DNA from: JAAUTG01 sp964458705
Lineage (GTDB): Bacteria; Bacteroidota; Bacteroidia; Chitinophagales; Saprospiraceae
DNA: 64,000 bases
Assembly: GCA_964458705.1 (NCBI GenBank)
Contig: CAYWKD010000008.1
Location: 24,055-88,054, forward strand
Direction: 5' to 3'
Part shown: positions 1 through 9,435 of the stretch, one piece after another
Position numbering within the stretch: position 1 is the stretch's first letter
Layout: the number at the start of each line of letters is the position of its first letter
Translations under genes and position numbers: made by a program
The notes under the pieces: generated by a model
What the model saw: only the letters and a program-made list of their open reading frames with translations
Databases searched by the model: none
Told to the model about the DNA's origin: nothing

Positions 1-198
1 GGAGGCTTTGGTCTCTTATTAATGCAAGAAGCCGTTCAACAATCAGAACGTTTATTTGGAAAAACAGCCATTAAACTCTCTGCTCAGCAGTATCTCGTAA
101 AGTTCTATCAGAGATTTGGCTTTGAGACTGTTGGAGCGGGTTACCTAGAAGATGGCATTCCACATATTGCGATGGTTCGGGAGCGCAGGCAGCGTTAA
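1..198 (+). CDS. GNAT family acetyltransferase, ElaA-like (C-terminal part)
   Basis: An open frame runs from the first base to a TAA at 196-198, giving about 65 residues of a C-terminus. The visible part has the last helix and strand of a GNAT fold: a GGFGLLLMQEA segment, then the KFYQRFGFETVG pattern typical of these enzymes, then a GIPHIAMVR ending that resembles ElaA. GNAT enzymes transfer an acetyl group from acetyl-CoA to an amine. The acetyl-CoA loop lies before the window, so the substrate and exact subfamily cannot be judged here. Confidence 0.75.
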   Translation, partial: GGFGLLLMQEAVQQSERLFGKTAIKLSAQQYLVKFYQRFGFETVGAGYLEDGIPHIAMVRERRQR

Positions 199-291
199 TC
201 TATCTACTGTTTGAGTTAGTAGATTATAATTGCAGCAATAATAATTCTTGTCTAAATTACAATATTTGAAAAAATTAAGACTTAATCATTT

Positions 292-1089
292 ATGAGTACA
301 CATGAAATTGACTATCAGATTGTTGGAGAAGAAATGCAATATGTCGAGATAGAGCTAGATCCTTTAGAAACAGTTATCGCAGAGGCAGGCGCATTTATGA
401 TGATGGAGCAGGGCATTGAAATGGCGACTATCTTTGGCGATGGCAGCAATAGCAACGGTGGAGGTTTGTGGGGAAAGGTAATGTCTGCTGGCAAGCGCTT
501 AATAACGGGTGAAAGCCTGTTTATGACTGCTTATACACATCAAGGAAATGGGAAGAAAAAAGTCTCTTTTGCATCACCTTATCCAGGTAAGATTATTCCA
601 TTAGATTTATTTCAGCAGGAGGGCAAGATCATTTGCCAGAAAGATGCTTTCTTGTGCGCCGCTAAAGGCGTTTCCGTGGGCATTGAATTTTCACGGAAAT
701 TGGGCAGAGGTCTATTTGGTGGTGAGGGCTTCATTATGCAAAAAGTGGAAGGGGATGGTTTGGCTTTTCTTCATGCTGGCGGGACAGTCGTCAAAAAAGA
801 ACTCGCCATCGGAGAAGTCTTGAAAGTAGATACGGGTTGTTTGGTAGCATTCACGCGCCATGTTAACTACGATATTGAGTTAGTAAAAGGCATAAAAAAC
901 ATGTTCTTTGGTGGGGAAGGCTTCTTTTTTGCTCGCTTGGAAGGACCAGGTAGTGTTTGGATTCAATCATTACCCTTTGCAAGATTAGCAGGCAAAGTGC
1001 TCGCCAACGCAAATTTTGGAGGTGGCAAGGGCGAAGGTGGTGGATTATTAGGTGGTTTGGGTAATTTAATTGACGGTGATGGAATCTAA
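292..1089 (+). CDS. AIM24 / TIGR00266 family protein
   Basis: This 265-residue protein matches the AIM24 (TIGR00266) family in length and in its glycine-rich tail. It is soluble, with no signal peptide or membrane segment. Visible family features are the early YVEIELDPLETVIAEAGAFM segment, the central GGEGFIMQKVEGDG and GGEGFFFARLEGPG repeats, and a C-terminal run of glycines from about residue 245. Bacterial members have no settled role; the mitochondrial relative affects inner-membrane architecture. The gene stands alone and converges on the peroxiredoxin gene, with a perfect hairpin between them. The ATG at 292 fits the usual family start. Confidence 0.75.
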   Translation: MSTHEIDYQIVGEEMQYVEIELDPLETVIAEAGAFMMMEQGIEMATIFGDGSNSNGGGLWGKVMSAGKRLITGESLFMTAYTHQGNGKKKVSFASPYPGKIIPLDLFQQEGKIICQKDAFLCAAKGVSVGIEFSRKLGRGLFGGEGFIMQKVEGDGLAFLHAGGTVVKKELAIGEVLKVDTGCLVAFTRHVNYDIELVKGIKNMFFGGEGFFFARLEGPGSVWIQSLPFARLAGKVLANANFGGGKGEGGGLLGGLGNLIDGDGI

Positions 1090-1115
1090 AACGAAATCAC
1101 CCATCAATTTCATTT

Positions 1116-1159
1116 GAGCTACAACTTCCGAAGTCTGAGTGACTTCGGAAATCTAGCTC
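1116..1159. terminator. Bidirectional terminator hairpin
   Basis: A perfect 10-bp stem (1126-1135 with 1141-1150, loop of 5) lies between two converging genes. A further 5-bp pairing (1116-1120 with 1155-1159) brackets it. There is no long T-run, so its strength as an intrinsic terminator is uncertain. Confidence 0.6.
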
Positions 1160-1178
1160 TAAGTGTTTATCAAAACTC

Positions 1179-1814
1179 CTACTTATTTGGCTGTGGTGTC
1201 ATTCTTAAATAAGGCTTCACTACTGTATGACCTTTAGGGAATTTGCTCGGTATTTCTTCATCTGGAATAGACGGAGAGATAACAACATCTTGTCCATCTT
1301 CCCAATCTGCTGGCGTTGCTACGCTGTACTCATCCGTCAACTGTAAAGAATCCACTACTCGAAGAATCTCGAGGAAATTTCTACCCGTAGAAGGTGGATA
1401 AGTCAAGGTTAATTTCACCTTCTTGTCAGGGCCAATAATAAATACAGAACGCACTGTTACTTTGGTCGTTACGTTTGGATGAATCATATCATACAACTCA
1501 GATACTTTACGATCTTCGTCTGCGATGATTGGAAAATTCATTTCCACATTCTGCGTTTCTTCAATATCTTTTAGCCATTCCATGTGGCTATCTAGTGGAT
1601 CAATGCTCAGGGCAATTGCTTTCACATTGCGCTTGTCAAATTCTGCTTTTAGAGAAGCTGTTTTTCCTAACTCTGTTGTACAAACAGGCGTGAAGTCAGC
1701 AGGATGAGAGAAAAGCATCCCCCAGCCATCGCCAAGCCATTCGTGAAAAGAAATTTCTCCCATAGTGGTTTGTGCTGTGAAGTCTGGTGCAATATCTCCT
1801 AATTTAACGGTCAT
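1179..1814 (-). CDS. Peroxiredoxin, 1-Cys (Prx6-type)
   Basis: This 211-residue thiol peroxidase reduces hydrogen peroxide and organic hydroperoxides in the cytoplasm. The peroxidatic cysteine is Cys45 in HPADFTPVCTTE, the Prx6-type active site. The long C-terminal extension (PADWEDGQDVVI, then KPYLRMTPQP at the end) is the dimer-forming domain found in 1-Cys Prx6 enzymes. No second cysteine is placed as a resolving residue. Length and motifs fit the family well. A -7-like promoter box lies 49 bases upstream of the start. The gene is monocistronic and converges on the AIM24-like gene. Confidence 0.93.
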   Translation of the reverse strand: MTVKLGDIAPDFTAQTTMGEISFHEWLGDGWGMLFSHPADFTPVCTTELGKTASLKAEFDKRNVKAIALSIDPLDSHMEWLKDIEETQNVEMNFPIIADEDRKVSELYDMIHPNVTTKVTVRSVFIIGPDKKVKLTLTYPPSTGRNFLEILRVVDSLQLTDEYSVATPADWEDGQDVVISPSIPDEEIPSKFPKGHTVVKPYLRMTPQPNK

Positions 1815-1862
1815 GTTATTATAAATTTTAAGTTTGAATTAATAGTTATATCCTGTTAACCA

Positions 1863-1870
1863 CAAAAATA
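1863..1870 (-). promoter_or_regulatory. Putative -7 box for the peroxiredoxin gene
   Basis: On the minus strand this reads TATTTTTG, a match to the Bacteroidota -7 consensus TAnnTTTG, 49 bases before the start codon. No clear -33 TTTG is visible at the right spacing. Confidence 0.4.
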
Positions 1871-1950
1871 AGGGACAAGTTGTTGATCTATTGTAATCAA
1901 TATCGCAAATGAAATATATCTTAACACACATTTGAAAAAAGCGACGTTCA

Positions 1951-3120
1951 ATGAAAAAGCTCTTTTATCTAATATGCTGCCTTAGTCTAGCGAATTGCTC
2001 AGAATCTACTACTATTGTAAATCAATTGGTTGATGAAATCCGAAGCGAGTATGTTCCAGACAAACGAATAGCCATCTTTGATGTAAAAGCAACTGCTCAG
2101 CAGGGCATTATTAAGCTAAAAGGCGAATCCAACTTGCCAGAAGCTAAAACGGACTTGCTTCAACAATTAAAAGATATAGGGATTGACTGCATAGATAGCA
2201 TTCAACTATTACCTACTGAATCGCTAGAAGGAAAAATTTATGGTGTTGTGAATTTGTCCGTTTGCAATATTCGCTCGAATCCTAAACACTCCGCAGAACT
2301 TGCTACTCAGTCAACTCTAGGCACTCCCCTCCGAGTTTATAAAACAGAAAATGGATGGTATAGCGTACAAACACCCGATCAATACTTGGGATGGCTGGAT
2401 GCTGGAGGATTTATATTGATGAACCAAGCTGAGTTTGATGCTTGGCAACAACTACCTAAAGTAGTTTATCTTAAAGATTTTGGCTTTTCTTATGCCACTC
2501 CCGACGAGCAAACGCAGCGTGTCTCCGACTTAGTTGCAGGCAATATTCTGGCTTTAGATTCTACGGGGATTGATTTTTCTCGTGTGCGCTACCCCGATCA
2601 ACGATTGGCATATATCAAAAACGAACACTTGATGAATTACACTGATTGGTTATCAGTAGATTCTACTTCCACTGAGCGTATTTTGGCATCCGCTCAAAGC
2701 CTCATGGGGCGACCTTATCTTTGGGGTGGCACTTCTGGTAAAGGCATGGACTGTAGTGGCTTCACTAAAACCGTTTATTATATGAATGGACTTTTACTGC
2801 CTAGAGATGCTTCGCAACAGGTGTATGTGGGAGAAGCAATTACTTTAGATACTACTTGGCAAACGCACAAAAAGGGCGATTTTTTCTTTTTTGGTAAAAG
2901 AGCAACAGAAGTTCAAAAAGAACGAATCACGCACGTTGCTATTCATTTGGGAGATGGAAAAATCATTCATTCATCAGGGACAATTAGAATTGAAAGTCTG
3001 AATCGAGATCATTCCGATTTCAACGAAGATCGTTTTAATACACTTGTTCGGGCTAAACGAATGACAGAAAACATTGGTGAAAATGGCGTACAATGGTTAA
3101 GAGATGTGAAAGGTTATTAA
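1951..3120 (+). CDS. NlpC/P60 peptidoglycan endopeptidase lipoprotein
   Basis: This 389-residue lipoprotein begins with a signal peptide ending at lipobox Cys16 (LANC). Residues about 95-225 look like bacterial SH3-type wall-binding domains (VNLSVCNIRSNP and GWYSVQTPDQYLGWLD patterns). The C-terminal third is an NlpC/P60 cysteine peptidase. Its catalytic Cys268 is in GMDCSGF, its His328 is in ITHVAIHLGDG, and the polar residue after it is probably His340 in IIHSSG. Such enzymes cut gamma-D-glutamyl-diamino-acid bonds in stem peptides and remodel or recycle the wall. The lipobox suggests anchoring facing the periplasm. It is a single gene that converges on the channel gene. Confidence 0.92.
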   Translation: MKKLFYLICCLSLANCSESTTIVNQLVDEIRSEYVPDKRIAIFDVKATAQQGIIKLKGESNLPEAKTDLLQQLKDIGIDCIDSIQLLPTESLEGKIYGVVNLSVCNIRSNPKHSAELATQSTLGTPLRVYKTENGWYSVQTPDQYLGWLDAGGFILMNQAEFDAWQQLPKVVYLKDFGFSYATPDEQTQRVSDLVAGNILALDSTGIDFSRVRYPDQRLAYIKNEHLMNYTDWLSVDSTSTERILASAQSLMGRPYLWGGTSGKGMDCSGFTKTVYYMNGLLLPRDASQQVYVGEAITLDTTWQTHKKGDFFFFGKRATEVQKERITHVAIHLGDGKIIHSSGTIRIESLNRDHSDFNEDRFNTLVRAKRMTENIGENGVQWLRDVKGY

Positions 3121-3191
3121 AGCACTAAGTTTTATCTAACAACAGAACCTTGTCCATCTCTCAGAAAAAAATAATTCTGGAAGGCTTCTTT

Positions 3192-3998
3192 TTACAAATG
3201 CTCTCCACAATATTTACAATACTTAGCATCGTCTGCATGACCTTCTTCTCCACAAGAACGACAGGCTTGCGTATTAGTTGGTATTTTAAACTGCTCTACC
3301 ATTTCGGCTGATACAATACCTGTTGGCACAGCTAGAACAGCGTAACCTAAGATCATCACAATAGCGGATAAAAATTGGCCAATATCAGTTTGTGGTGTTA
3401 TGTCACCAAAGCCCACTGTTGTCAAGGTTACAATTGCCCAGTAAATACTTTTTGGAATACTCGTGAAGCCTGTATTTTCGTAGCCTCCCTCAATCAGATA
3501 CATGATAGAACCAATGATGGTTACTAAAATGACTACAAAGAATAGAAATATTATGATCTTCGTTCGGCTTGCTTTCATGGCTTTCAATATAAGATCGCCC
3601 TCTTTAATGAAATGTCCTAATTTTAATATCCTAAAAACCCTTAGTAGCCTCAGGCCTCTTATAACCAATAAAGATTCTGAACCGATAAAGAAAATACTCA
3701 AGTAGCTAGGGATAATAGCGAGTAAATCAATAATGCCATAAAAGCTCGTAGCATATTTCCAAGGTCGCTGAACGCTGTACAACCTAAGTAAATACTCTAC
3801 ACTAAAAATCGCTGTAAGCCCCCATTCTAATAGAGAAAGTGCTGTGCCGTACTTATTATTGATGCTACTTACACTTTCTAACATGACACTCAATAAGCTT
3901 ATGATGATAAGAATTAATAGTGCTATATCAAATGCTTTCCCTTTTGGCGTATCTGCCTCAAAAATGATTTCGTGTAGCTTTTCTTTTAGATCAGACAT
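3192..3998 (-). CDS. Voltage-gated-type potassium channel with C-terminal zinc ribbon
   Basis: This 268-residue protein has the six-segment layout of Kv-type channels. Helices S1-S3 span about residues 23-105. An S4 with regularly spaced arginines (RGLRLLRVFRILK, 114-126) should sense voltage. The pore loop holds the selectivity filter TVGFGD at 194-199, and S6 follows. Unusually, the cytoplasmic tail ends in a zinc-ribbon-like motif with Cys246, Cys249, Cys261 and Cys264. The filter shows K+ selectivity by family knowledge; the role of the ribbon (assembly or redox/zinc sensing) is inference. A -7-like box lies 70 bases upstream. The gene is divergent from the PA14 lipoprotein gene. Confidence 0.92.
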   Translation of the reverse strand: MSDLKEKLHEIIFEADTPKGKAFDIALLILIIISLLSVMLESVSSINNKYGTALSLLEWGLTAIFSVEYLLRLYSVQRPWKYATSFYGIIDLLAIIPSYLSIFFIGSESLLVIRGLRLLRVFRILKLGHFIKEGDLILKAMKASRTKIIIFLFFVVILVTIIGSIMYLIEGGYENTGFTSIPKSIYWAIVTLTTVGFGDITPQTDIGQFLSAIVMILGYAVLAVPTGIVSAEMVEQFKIPTNTQACRSCGEEGHADDAKYCKYCGEHL

Positions 3999-4067
3999 TT
4001 TAAGTTGAATTATTTGTGTATTTTTACTTTAGTAACGATGCTTTTTTTTAAAAATACCAACTGAGTA

Positions 4068-4075
4068 CAAAAGTA
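4068..4075 (-). promoter_or_regulatory. Putative -7 box for the K+ channel gene
   Basis: The minus strand reads TACTTTTG, a full match to TAnnTTTG, 70 bases before the channel start and only 7 bases before the divergent PA14 gene. Confidence 0.45.
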
Positions 4076-4081
4076 AGAGAT

Positions 4082-5911
4082 ATGAAATACTTGTTTTCCT
4101 TTCACACAGCACTGCGTCTCATTATATTCTCAATGTCGCTGAGTATAATAAGTTGTGAAGCAGATGAAACAACCACTAAAGATGAAACAGTAGCAACGAC
4201 AAAAGAAACATCTACTCCTGAGTTACTACCACTTTCATTGATTCCAATGAATGACCTATCTCAATTTCAATCACCTGATGCAGCTTGGCAAGTAGTAGGG
4301 AATGTACTAGCAGATTTGGATAAACCCCAAACACTCACTACCGAAGCGGGAACAGGGATTATTGCTATGACAGAAAATACCTCTACCACTCTAAGAACTA
4401 ATGTAGAACACGGTGATTTAGAACTCTCTTTAGAGTTCTTACTATCCAAAAATAGTGAGGCAAGGCTTCTATTGCAAGGGCAATATGGCATCACTCTGCA
4501 GGATAGCTGGAATGATGCTTCCATCAATGCAAATACTTGTGGAACAATTGGAAAAAATCTACCTGCCTTTAATGCTTGCATGGCACCAGGACTTTGGCAA
4601 ACGCTAAAAGTGCTATTTAGAGCGCCTACTCTTGACGAACAAGGAAATGAAATAGATGCTGCCAAGATCGAATATGTTTATCTGAACGACATGTTGATTC
4701 AAAGTGAAATCGAACTCGTAAGTAGCAACAAAAACACACCAAATAATTTAGTCTTACAGGCTGAGAAACCTGTGGCATTCAGAAATTTAAAAATTAAAAA
4801 GTTCGGTAATCAGCGGGTTGCATTAGATAATATTCGCTACAAAATGTATGAAGGTAGCTGGGATTATATCCCGAATTTTGATACATTAACAATGGCAGCA
4901 GAGGGTAGTATTGATACGATTACAAAGTTACAAGACATAGCAGGGCTAGAAGATCGTTTTGGGCTAGTTTTTGAAGGTGATTTAAACATACCTGTTGCTG
5001 GAAAATATCTTTTTGAAACACAAATTGACGATGGTGGTGATCTTTATATTGATAATCAACTTGTAGTGCATAATGAAGGAGAACCTGGATTTGGAACAGA
5101 ACGAGCATTAATTGACCTCACTGCTGGTCAACATACTTTTAAATTGACCTATTATCAAGAAGTCTGGTCTTCATGGATTACAATTTGGGTGGAAGGTCCT
5201 GAAATTGAAAAGCAGCCCTTAGCCTCGCTTGCCTTAGGTAGTGATGATGAAACAGTAGCAGATATCATTGAAATAACTCCTGACGATGCACCAGAGATGG
5301 TGAGAGCTTTCATTAATTATGCCGACGAAAAACGTACGCACACTATTGCCGTAGGTAATCCCGAAGGAATTCATTTTGCTTACGACTTGAGGGAAGGAGC
5401 ATTATTGAATGCTTGGAAAGGTCGCTTTGCTGACGTAACAGAAATGTGGCGAGGGCGGGGTGAATCTCAACTTTTGAAACCGCTCAATGCTATTATGGAA
5501 GCGACAGCGGGTGTCCCTATTGCTCAACTGCCGAATGAAAAAGCCGTTTGGTCAGATGAACTGCCTAAAGACTTTAGAGCATTAGGTTACAGCATCAACA
5601 ATGCGGGAAGACCGATTTTTGAATATCAAATTGGAGAGATAAAATGGCTAGACGCCATCGAACCGAACGGCAATAAGCTGAGGCGAACTGTCTCATGGTC
5701 GGATGATGAAGACAATTATTATTTTAGAATCGCTGAGGCTCGTTCCATTCAGCAACTGGAAAATGGGCTTTACAGCATAGATGGAGCGTATTACGTTAGT
5801 TATTCCAATAAAGTTAACGAAAAGCCTACAATTAGAAATAGCGAAAATGGACAATTACTTATCGTGCCAATGAAAGGAAACACTGCCGTTGAGTACGAAT
5901 TAATTTGGTAA
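4082..5911 (+). CDS. PA14 and DUF1080-like domain lipoprotein
   Basis: This 609-residue protein has a signal peptide with a lipobox ending in SIISCEAD, so it is probably a surface or periplasmic lipoprotein. Residues about 60-240 resemble DUF1080, a concanavalin-like carbohydrate-binding or 3-keto-disaccharide hydrolase fold. Residues about 255-375 form a PA14 sugar-binding domain (YEGSWDYIPNF; QIDDGGDLYIDNQLV). The remaining 200 residues (GRFADVTEMWRGRGE region) resemble the segment that accompanies cytochrome c domains in related multidomain proteins, but there is no CXXCH haem site here. A role in binding or processing glycans is likely by family; the substrate is unknown. The 3' end overlaps the convergent helicase gene by 12 bases. 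Confidence 0.75.
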   Translation: MKYLFSFHTALRLIIFSMSLSIISCEADETTTKDETVATTKETSTPELLPLSLIPMNDLSQFQSPDAAWQVVGNVLADLDKPQTLTTEAGTGIIAMTENTSTTLRTNVEHGDLELSLEFLLSKNSEARLLLQGQYGITLQDSWNDASINANTCGTIGKNLPAFNACMAPGLWQTLKVLFRAPTLDEQGNEIDAAKIEYVYLNDMLIQSEIELVSSNKNTPNNLVLQAEKPVAFRNLKIKKFGNQRVALDNIRYKMYEGSWDYIPNFDTLTMAAEGSIDTITKLQDIAGLEDRFGLVFEGDLNIPVAGKYLFETQIDDGGDLYIDNQLVVHNEGEPGFGTERALIDLTAGQHTFKLTYYQEVWSSWITIWVEGPEIEKQPLASLALGSDDETVADIIEITPDDAPEMVRAFINYADEKRTHTIAVGNPEGIHFAYDLREGALLNAWKGRFADVTEMWRGRGESQLLKPLNAIMEATAGVPIAQLPNEKAVWSDELPKDFRALGYSINNAGRPIFEYQIGEIKWLDAIEPNGNKLRRTVSWSDDEDNYYFRIAEARSIQQLENGLYSIDGAYYVSYSNKVNEKPTIRNSENGQLLIVPMKGNTAVEYELIW

Positions 5912-8900
5912 ATGCTGAAACTGCTTCATTAAAGCCCTGTAAGTTTCATTCGTTCTCAAGATTTCAGGGTTGCCAATGATAACCAAATGCTCTTTCGCTC
6001 TTGTAAGCGCAACATTAAGCCTTCGGTCAACACCTTCATCAGAGCGGGAAACGAGAGTATCCATTTGATGGATTGTATTGGTGCAGAGGGAAATAATGAT
6101 AATATCTCTTGCGCCACCTTGGTAGCGTTCGACGGTGTCAATGGTGATTAAGTCAATATCAAATTTCAATTCTTGCAGCACCTCTCTAATTTGAGCAATC
6201 TGCGCTCGATAAGGCGTGATGATGCCAATGGTCTGTGGCGTGAAAGGCTTTTTTTGTTCCTGGTAGTAAGCATGAATCTGGGCAAGTAACGATTGAATAA
6301 GCAGTGCTTCCTGTTTATTGGTTTTTTTCGTCAAGCTATTTTCATCTACAGGGCTAGGTAAAAATAAAATGCGATGTTGAAGCAATTGTTTTAAGGATTG
6401 ATTTAGCTGTGAATGTGAATCTAATTCAATTGCCGTCTGTTGTTTTAAGCTATGAGCAATACTAGCAGGAAGAATCTTCAGCGTTCTTTGATAAAAATGT
6501 TCATTAGGAAATTGCATGATATTCTGGTGCATTCTTCCCTGATGGCTCAATTGAGCGTAAGCCCAGTGCCAGCCATTATTTCTGCATTGATGATAAAAAC
6601 GCTCAAAAAGCGAATTGCGTAAATTTCCGAGACCAATGCTATTCAAATCCTCATCTCTCACTCGACTTTCAGCTTCATCTTGTAGAACAACGGCAGGTAG
6701 CTGTTTATGATCTCCGATGAGTATAAAACGCTTAAAGTGAGGCAATAGTCCTATAATGGTTGGCTCTAGTAGTTGTGAGGCTTCATCAATAATAGCAGTA
6801 TGAAAGATCTTGAGTTGTAGTAATTCGGGCTTATTAGCAATCGAACTCACTGTACCAACCACAATCCGATGTTGTTTCAAAATTGCCTTAATGGCATCTC
6901 TAGACTTTGCATCGGCTATTTTGGATTGAAGCAGTTGTGGTTGAAATCTTTTATCTGTTGAAAAACGGGAACCAATGCGAAAATACTGTGTACGGATGGT
7001 TTTGTCAATGCGCTCAATGGCTTCACAGATTTCGTCCACTGCTCGATTGGTATAAGCCATGAGTATCAAATGTTCATCGGTGTTCTTTAACAGATGTGCT
7101 ACTAAATACTTGAGCATCATGCTGGTTTTGCCAGTACCAGGTGGCCCCCAAAGTAAGAAATATTCTTCTGCGGCTAGTGCTTTCCTAAAAATAGCTTGTT
7201 GTTCTTCCGTTAGTTCGGGCGGAGCATCAATAGTAAGAGGTTCACTTTTTCTGGGAGGTCGTTTGGCAAGTAGCAGATCTCGTTTATGCACGGGCTGCTG
7301 AGCAAATTGAAATAAGCCTCGATACAAGCCTAAAAAAGAACTATCCATCATGTCATGCTCCAAATTCCAATTTTTATATTTTTCAAAAATAGAGGTATTA
7401 AATTGTTGGCTTCGCAACTGCACTTTTACTTGCCGCTGATCTAAATCAACAATGGTACATTTGAAAATCTGATGATTCAAAATAGCAGATCGAGTGGAAG
7501 GAACTTCTTCAATTGGGTACAGTACCACAATATCACCTTTTCTAAAATTGGCCAAAGGGTGAGTTCGCTCCGTGCGTTCAAATTGAATCGTTGGTTGCTC
7601 CGCTTTCGATTGATTGTTATTGATAATCAAGTAACTTAGTATTTCAAACTGTTCATTTTTTTCTTCAAAAGCCTTTCGCCAAAGGGCAGCTAGTCCGTTC
7701 ATACCGTCTATCCCCTCAACACCCGTCTTGGAAAGTTGATGCTCTCTAGCAATGAAACCAGAAAAGGCATTGAAGTATTTGCGCTCCAGTTTCGATAGAC
7801 TTTTATAGATTTTTTCAAATAGTGCAATGTCCTCTGCTAAAAAGCCTTTTACATGAGCAAAGCGATTGCTGGAGAGCTTAGAAAATAGAATCGGACGCTC
7901 CAAAACTAAATCTGTCATCCCTTTTTGGCTCACCCACTTGGTTAAGTCTTTCAGTTCCCAATCAATAGCTACAAGTTGATTTCTAATTTGTAGGGCTTCA
8001 TATTGTTGCGCCTTTACTCTAGGCGCGAATCGAAGTGATTGCTGCATTGAACTAGAATATAAAATGTAGTTTTTAGGATCAATTCCTTTGCCAAAAACAC
8101 TGCGAATCATCAAATCATACAACAAAGTCTGCGTGAAATGAGCGTGACTGATACCATACTGATTGGGCTTATAGGTTTTTCCACTTTTTAGTTCGATGAT
8201 AGCAGCGCGGTTTTCATGTCGAAATAATACATCTAAACGCCCCTGCAAACCGTATTGCTCTGAAAAAAAAGACGGCTCTAAAAAACAATATTCAGGAGCG
8301 ATACCCTCCTCTCGGAAGTCTCGCATCACCATTCTCTTCAACACTACATAATGCCGCTGAGCAATTTGTTGGATGGTACGAATTTCGCTATCTTCAAACA
8401 AGCAAAATGCTAGTGGATTGAGAGTAAGAACTTTAGGGAAAATTGTACGAAACGATCGCTCGGGATTAGACATCAATTCGTCTAAAAAAAAGTTAGCAAT
8501 ATTTCCCAGCATGATATGCTTATTAGCAGGAACAGGCAAATACTTCCTCAATAAATACAACAACGGCTCTGCCCCCCAATCGTTGAAGCAATTAGCTGTA
8601 ACAGACACATCCATTAGATAATCAGGTTCTACTACAAAAGCTCTTGGGCGATAAACACCTGCTTCATCTATTTCTACATCCAATAAATTTAAAGTTACTG
8701 GAAACCCAAACACTTTGCGAATACTCCAAATCGTTGGATTAAAATTTTCATTGCGCTCCGGAATGTTATACTGAACTCGAATTTTGGCTTCAGGGTGATC
8801 TTCGTCCTGTACAATCAGTTGCTCTTCGGCTCTGTCTTCTGCAATAGCTAACACTTTTGTACTTGCTCTAAACTCAGCAACCGCCACGTCTGAAAAAGGC

Positions 8901-9289
8901 AGTGGGAACTCCTTTTGCATTAATGACTTCAATACATCCGGAATAGCTACTTCAAAGATAGAAACAATCAATCGAGCTATCACAAACATACCTGCTTCCA
9001 CTAGTAGCTCTACATCATCTGTTTTTCCCTTGAATAGTGTTTCTTGCGCTCCTTTCCGAAAACGATGTACTTGTATTTGCAATAGTTTATCTAAATGATA
9101 ATTCTGACTTGCATACACGATTCTTGAAAACAAAGTCGAAAATTGAAGTCGCTCCTTACGTGTAGCTTCTACCACTACTAAATTAAGCAAACGATACAAT
9201 GCCTCTAGCTTTGGCGTTGCTGCCAATTCGCGATGTCCTATTTTCTCCAACTCCTGATAAAAGAGCTGTCCAAGTGCCACTTTATTCAT
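5900..9289 (-). CDS. Dna2-like nuclease-helicase (PD-(D/E)XK plus superfamily 1 helicase)
   Basis: This 1129-residue protein combines two activities. Residues about 330-390 carry a RecB-type PD-(D/E)XK nuclease core: GRLDVLF supplies the acidic residue and IIELKSGK supplies the E-x-K. From about 690 a superfamily 1 helicase of the Dna2/Upf1 type follows. It has Walker A GPPGTGKTS near 713-720, Walker B DEASQLLEP near 838, a GDHKQLPAV motif, and C-terminal motifs RYQGGARDIII and RLNVALTRAKEHLVIIGN. Such enzymes unwind and cleave DNA in repair or replication. The iron-sulphur cysteines of eukaryotic Dna2 are not visible. The gene is single and overlaps the PA14 gene tail-to-tail. Confidence 0.88.
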   Translation of the reverse strand: MNKVALGQLFYQELEKIGHRELAATPKLEALYRLLNLVVVEATRKERLQFSTLFSRIVYASQNYHLDKLLQIQVHRFRKGAQETLFKGKTDDVELLVEAGMFVIARLIVSIFEVAIPDVLKSLMQKEFPLPFSDVAVAEFRASTKVLAIAEDRAEEQLIVQDEDHPEAKIRVQYNIPERNENFNPTIWSIRKVFGFPVTLNLLDVEIDEAGVYRPRAFVVEPDYLMDVSVTANCFNDWGAEPLLYLLRKYLPVPANKHIMLGNIANFFLDELMSNPERSFRTIFPKVLTLNPLAFCLFEDSEIRTIQQIAQRHYVVLKRMVMRDFREEGIAPEYCFLEPSFFSEQYGLQGRLDVLFRHENRAAIIELKSGKTYKPNQYGISHAHFTQTLLYDLMIRSVFGKGIDPKNYILYSSSMQQSLRFAPRVKAQQYEALQIRNQLVAIDWELKDLTKWVSQKGMTDLVLERPILFSKLSSNRFAHVKGFLAEDIALFEKIYKSLSKLERKYFNAFSGFIAREHQLSKTGVEGIDGMNGLAALWRKAFEEKNEQFEILSYLIINNNQSKAEQPTIQFERTERTHPLANFRKGDIVVLYPIEEVPSTRSAILNHQIFKCTIVDLDQRQVKVQLRSQQFNTSIFEKYKNWNLEHDMMDSSFLGLYRGLFQFAQQPVHKRDLLLAKRPPRKSEPLTIDAPPELTEEQQAIFRKALAAEEYFLLWGPPGTGKTSMMLKYLVAHLLKNTDEHLILMAYTNRAVDEICEAIERIDKTIRTQYFRIGSRFSTDKRFQPQLLQSKIADAKSRDAIKAILKQHRIVVGTVSSIANKPELLQLKIFHTAIIDEASQLLEPTIIGLLPHFKRFILIGDHKQLPAVVLQDEAESRVRDEDLNSIGLGNLRNSLFERFYHQCRNNGWHWAYAQLSHQGRMHQNIMQFPNEHFYQRTLKILPASIAHSLKQQTAIELDSHSQLNQSLKQLLQHRILFLPSPVDENSLTKKTNKQEALLIQSLLAQIHAYYQEQKKPFTPQTIGIITPYRAQIAQIREVLQELKFDIDLITIDTVERYQGGARDIIIISLCTNTIHQMDTLVSRSDEGVDRRLNVALTRAKEHLVIIGNPEILRTNETYRALMKQFQHLPN

Positions 9290-9435
9290 AAGGTAAAGGT
9301 AGTATCTCTATTTGTTATTTTGATTCAAGTTGTTTATTGGTTCAATAATAGAGTAACTAAAGAAAAAACTGTTAAATTTAAGCTAAAAACTAACTAAACT
9401 ATTGTAATTTAACGCACTTATAAAAACAAAATAAA

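Noticed and set aside
4267..4665. Minus-strand frame of 132 codons inside the PA14 gene
   Set aside because: It is an antisense shadow of a well-supported gene and its translation shows no domain pattern.
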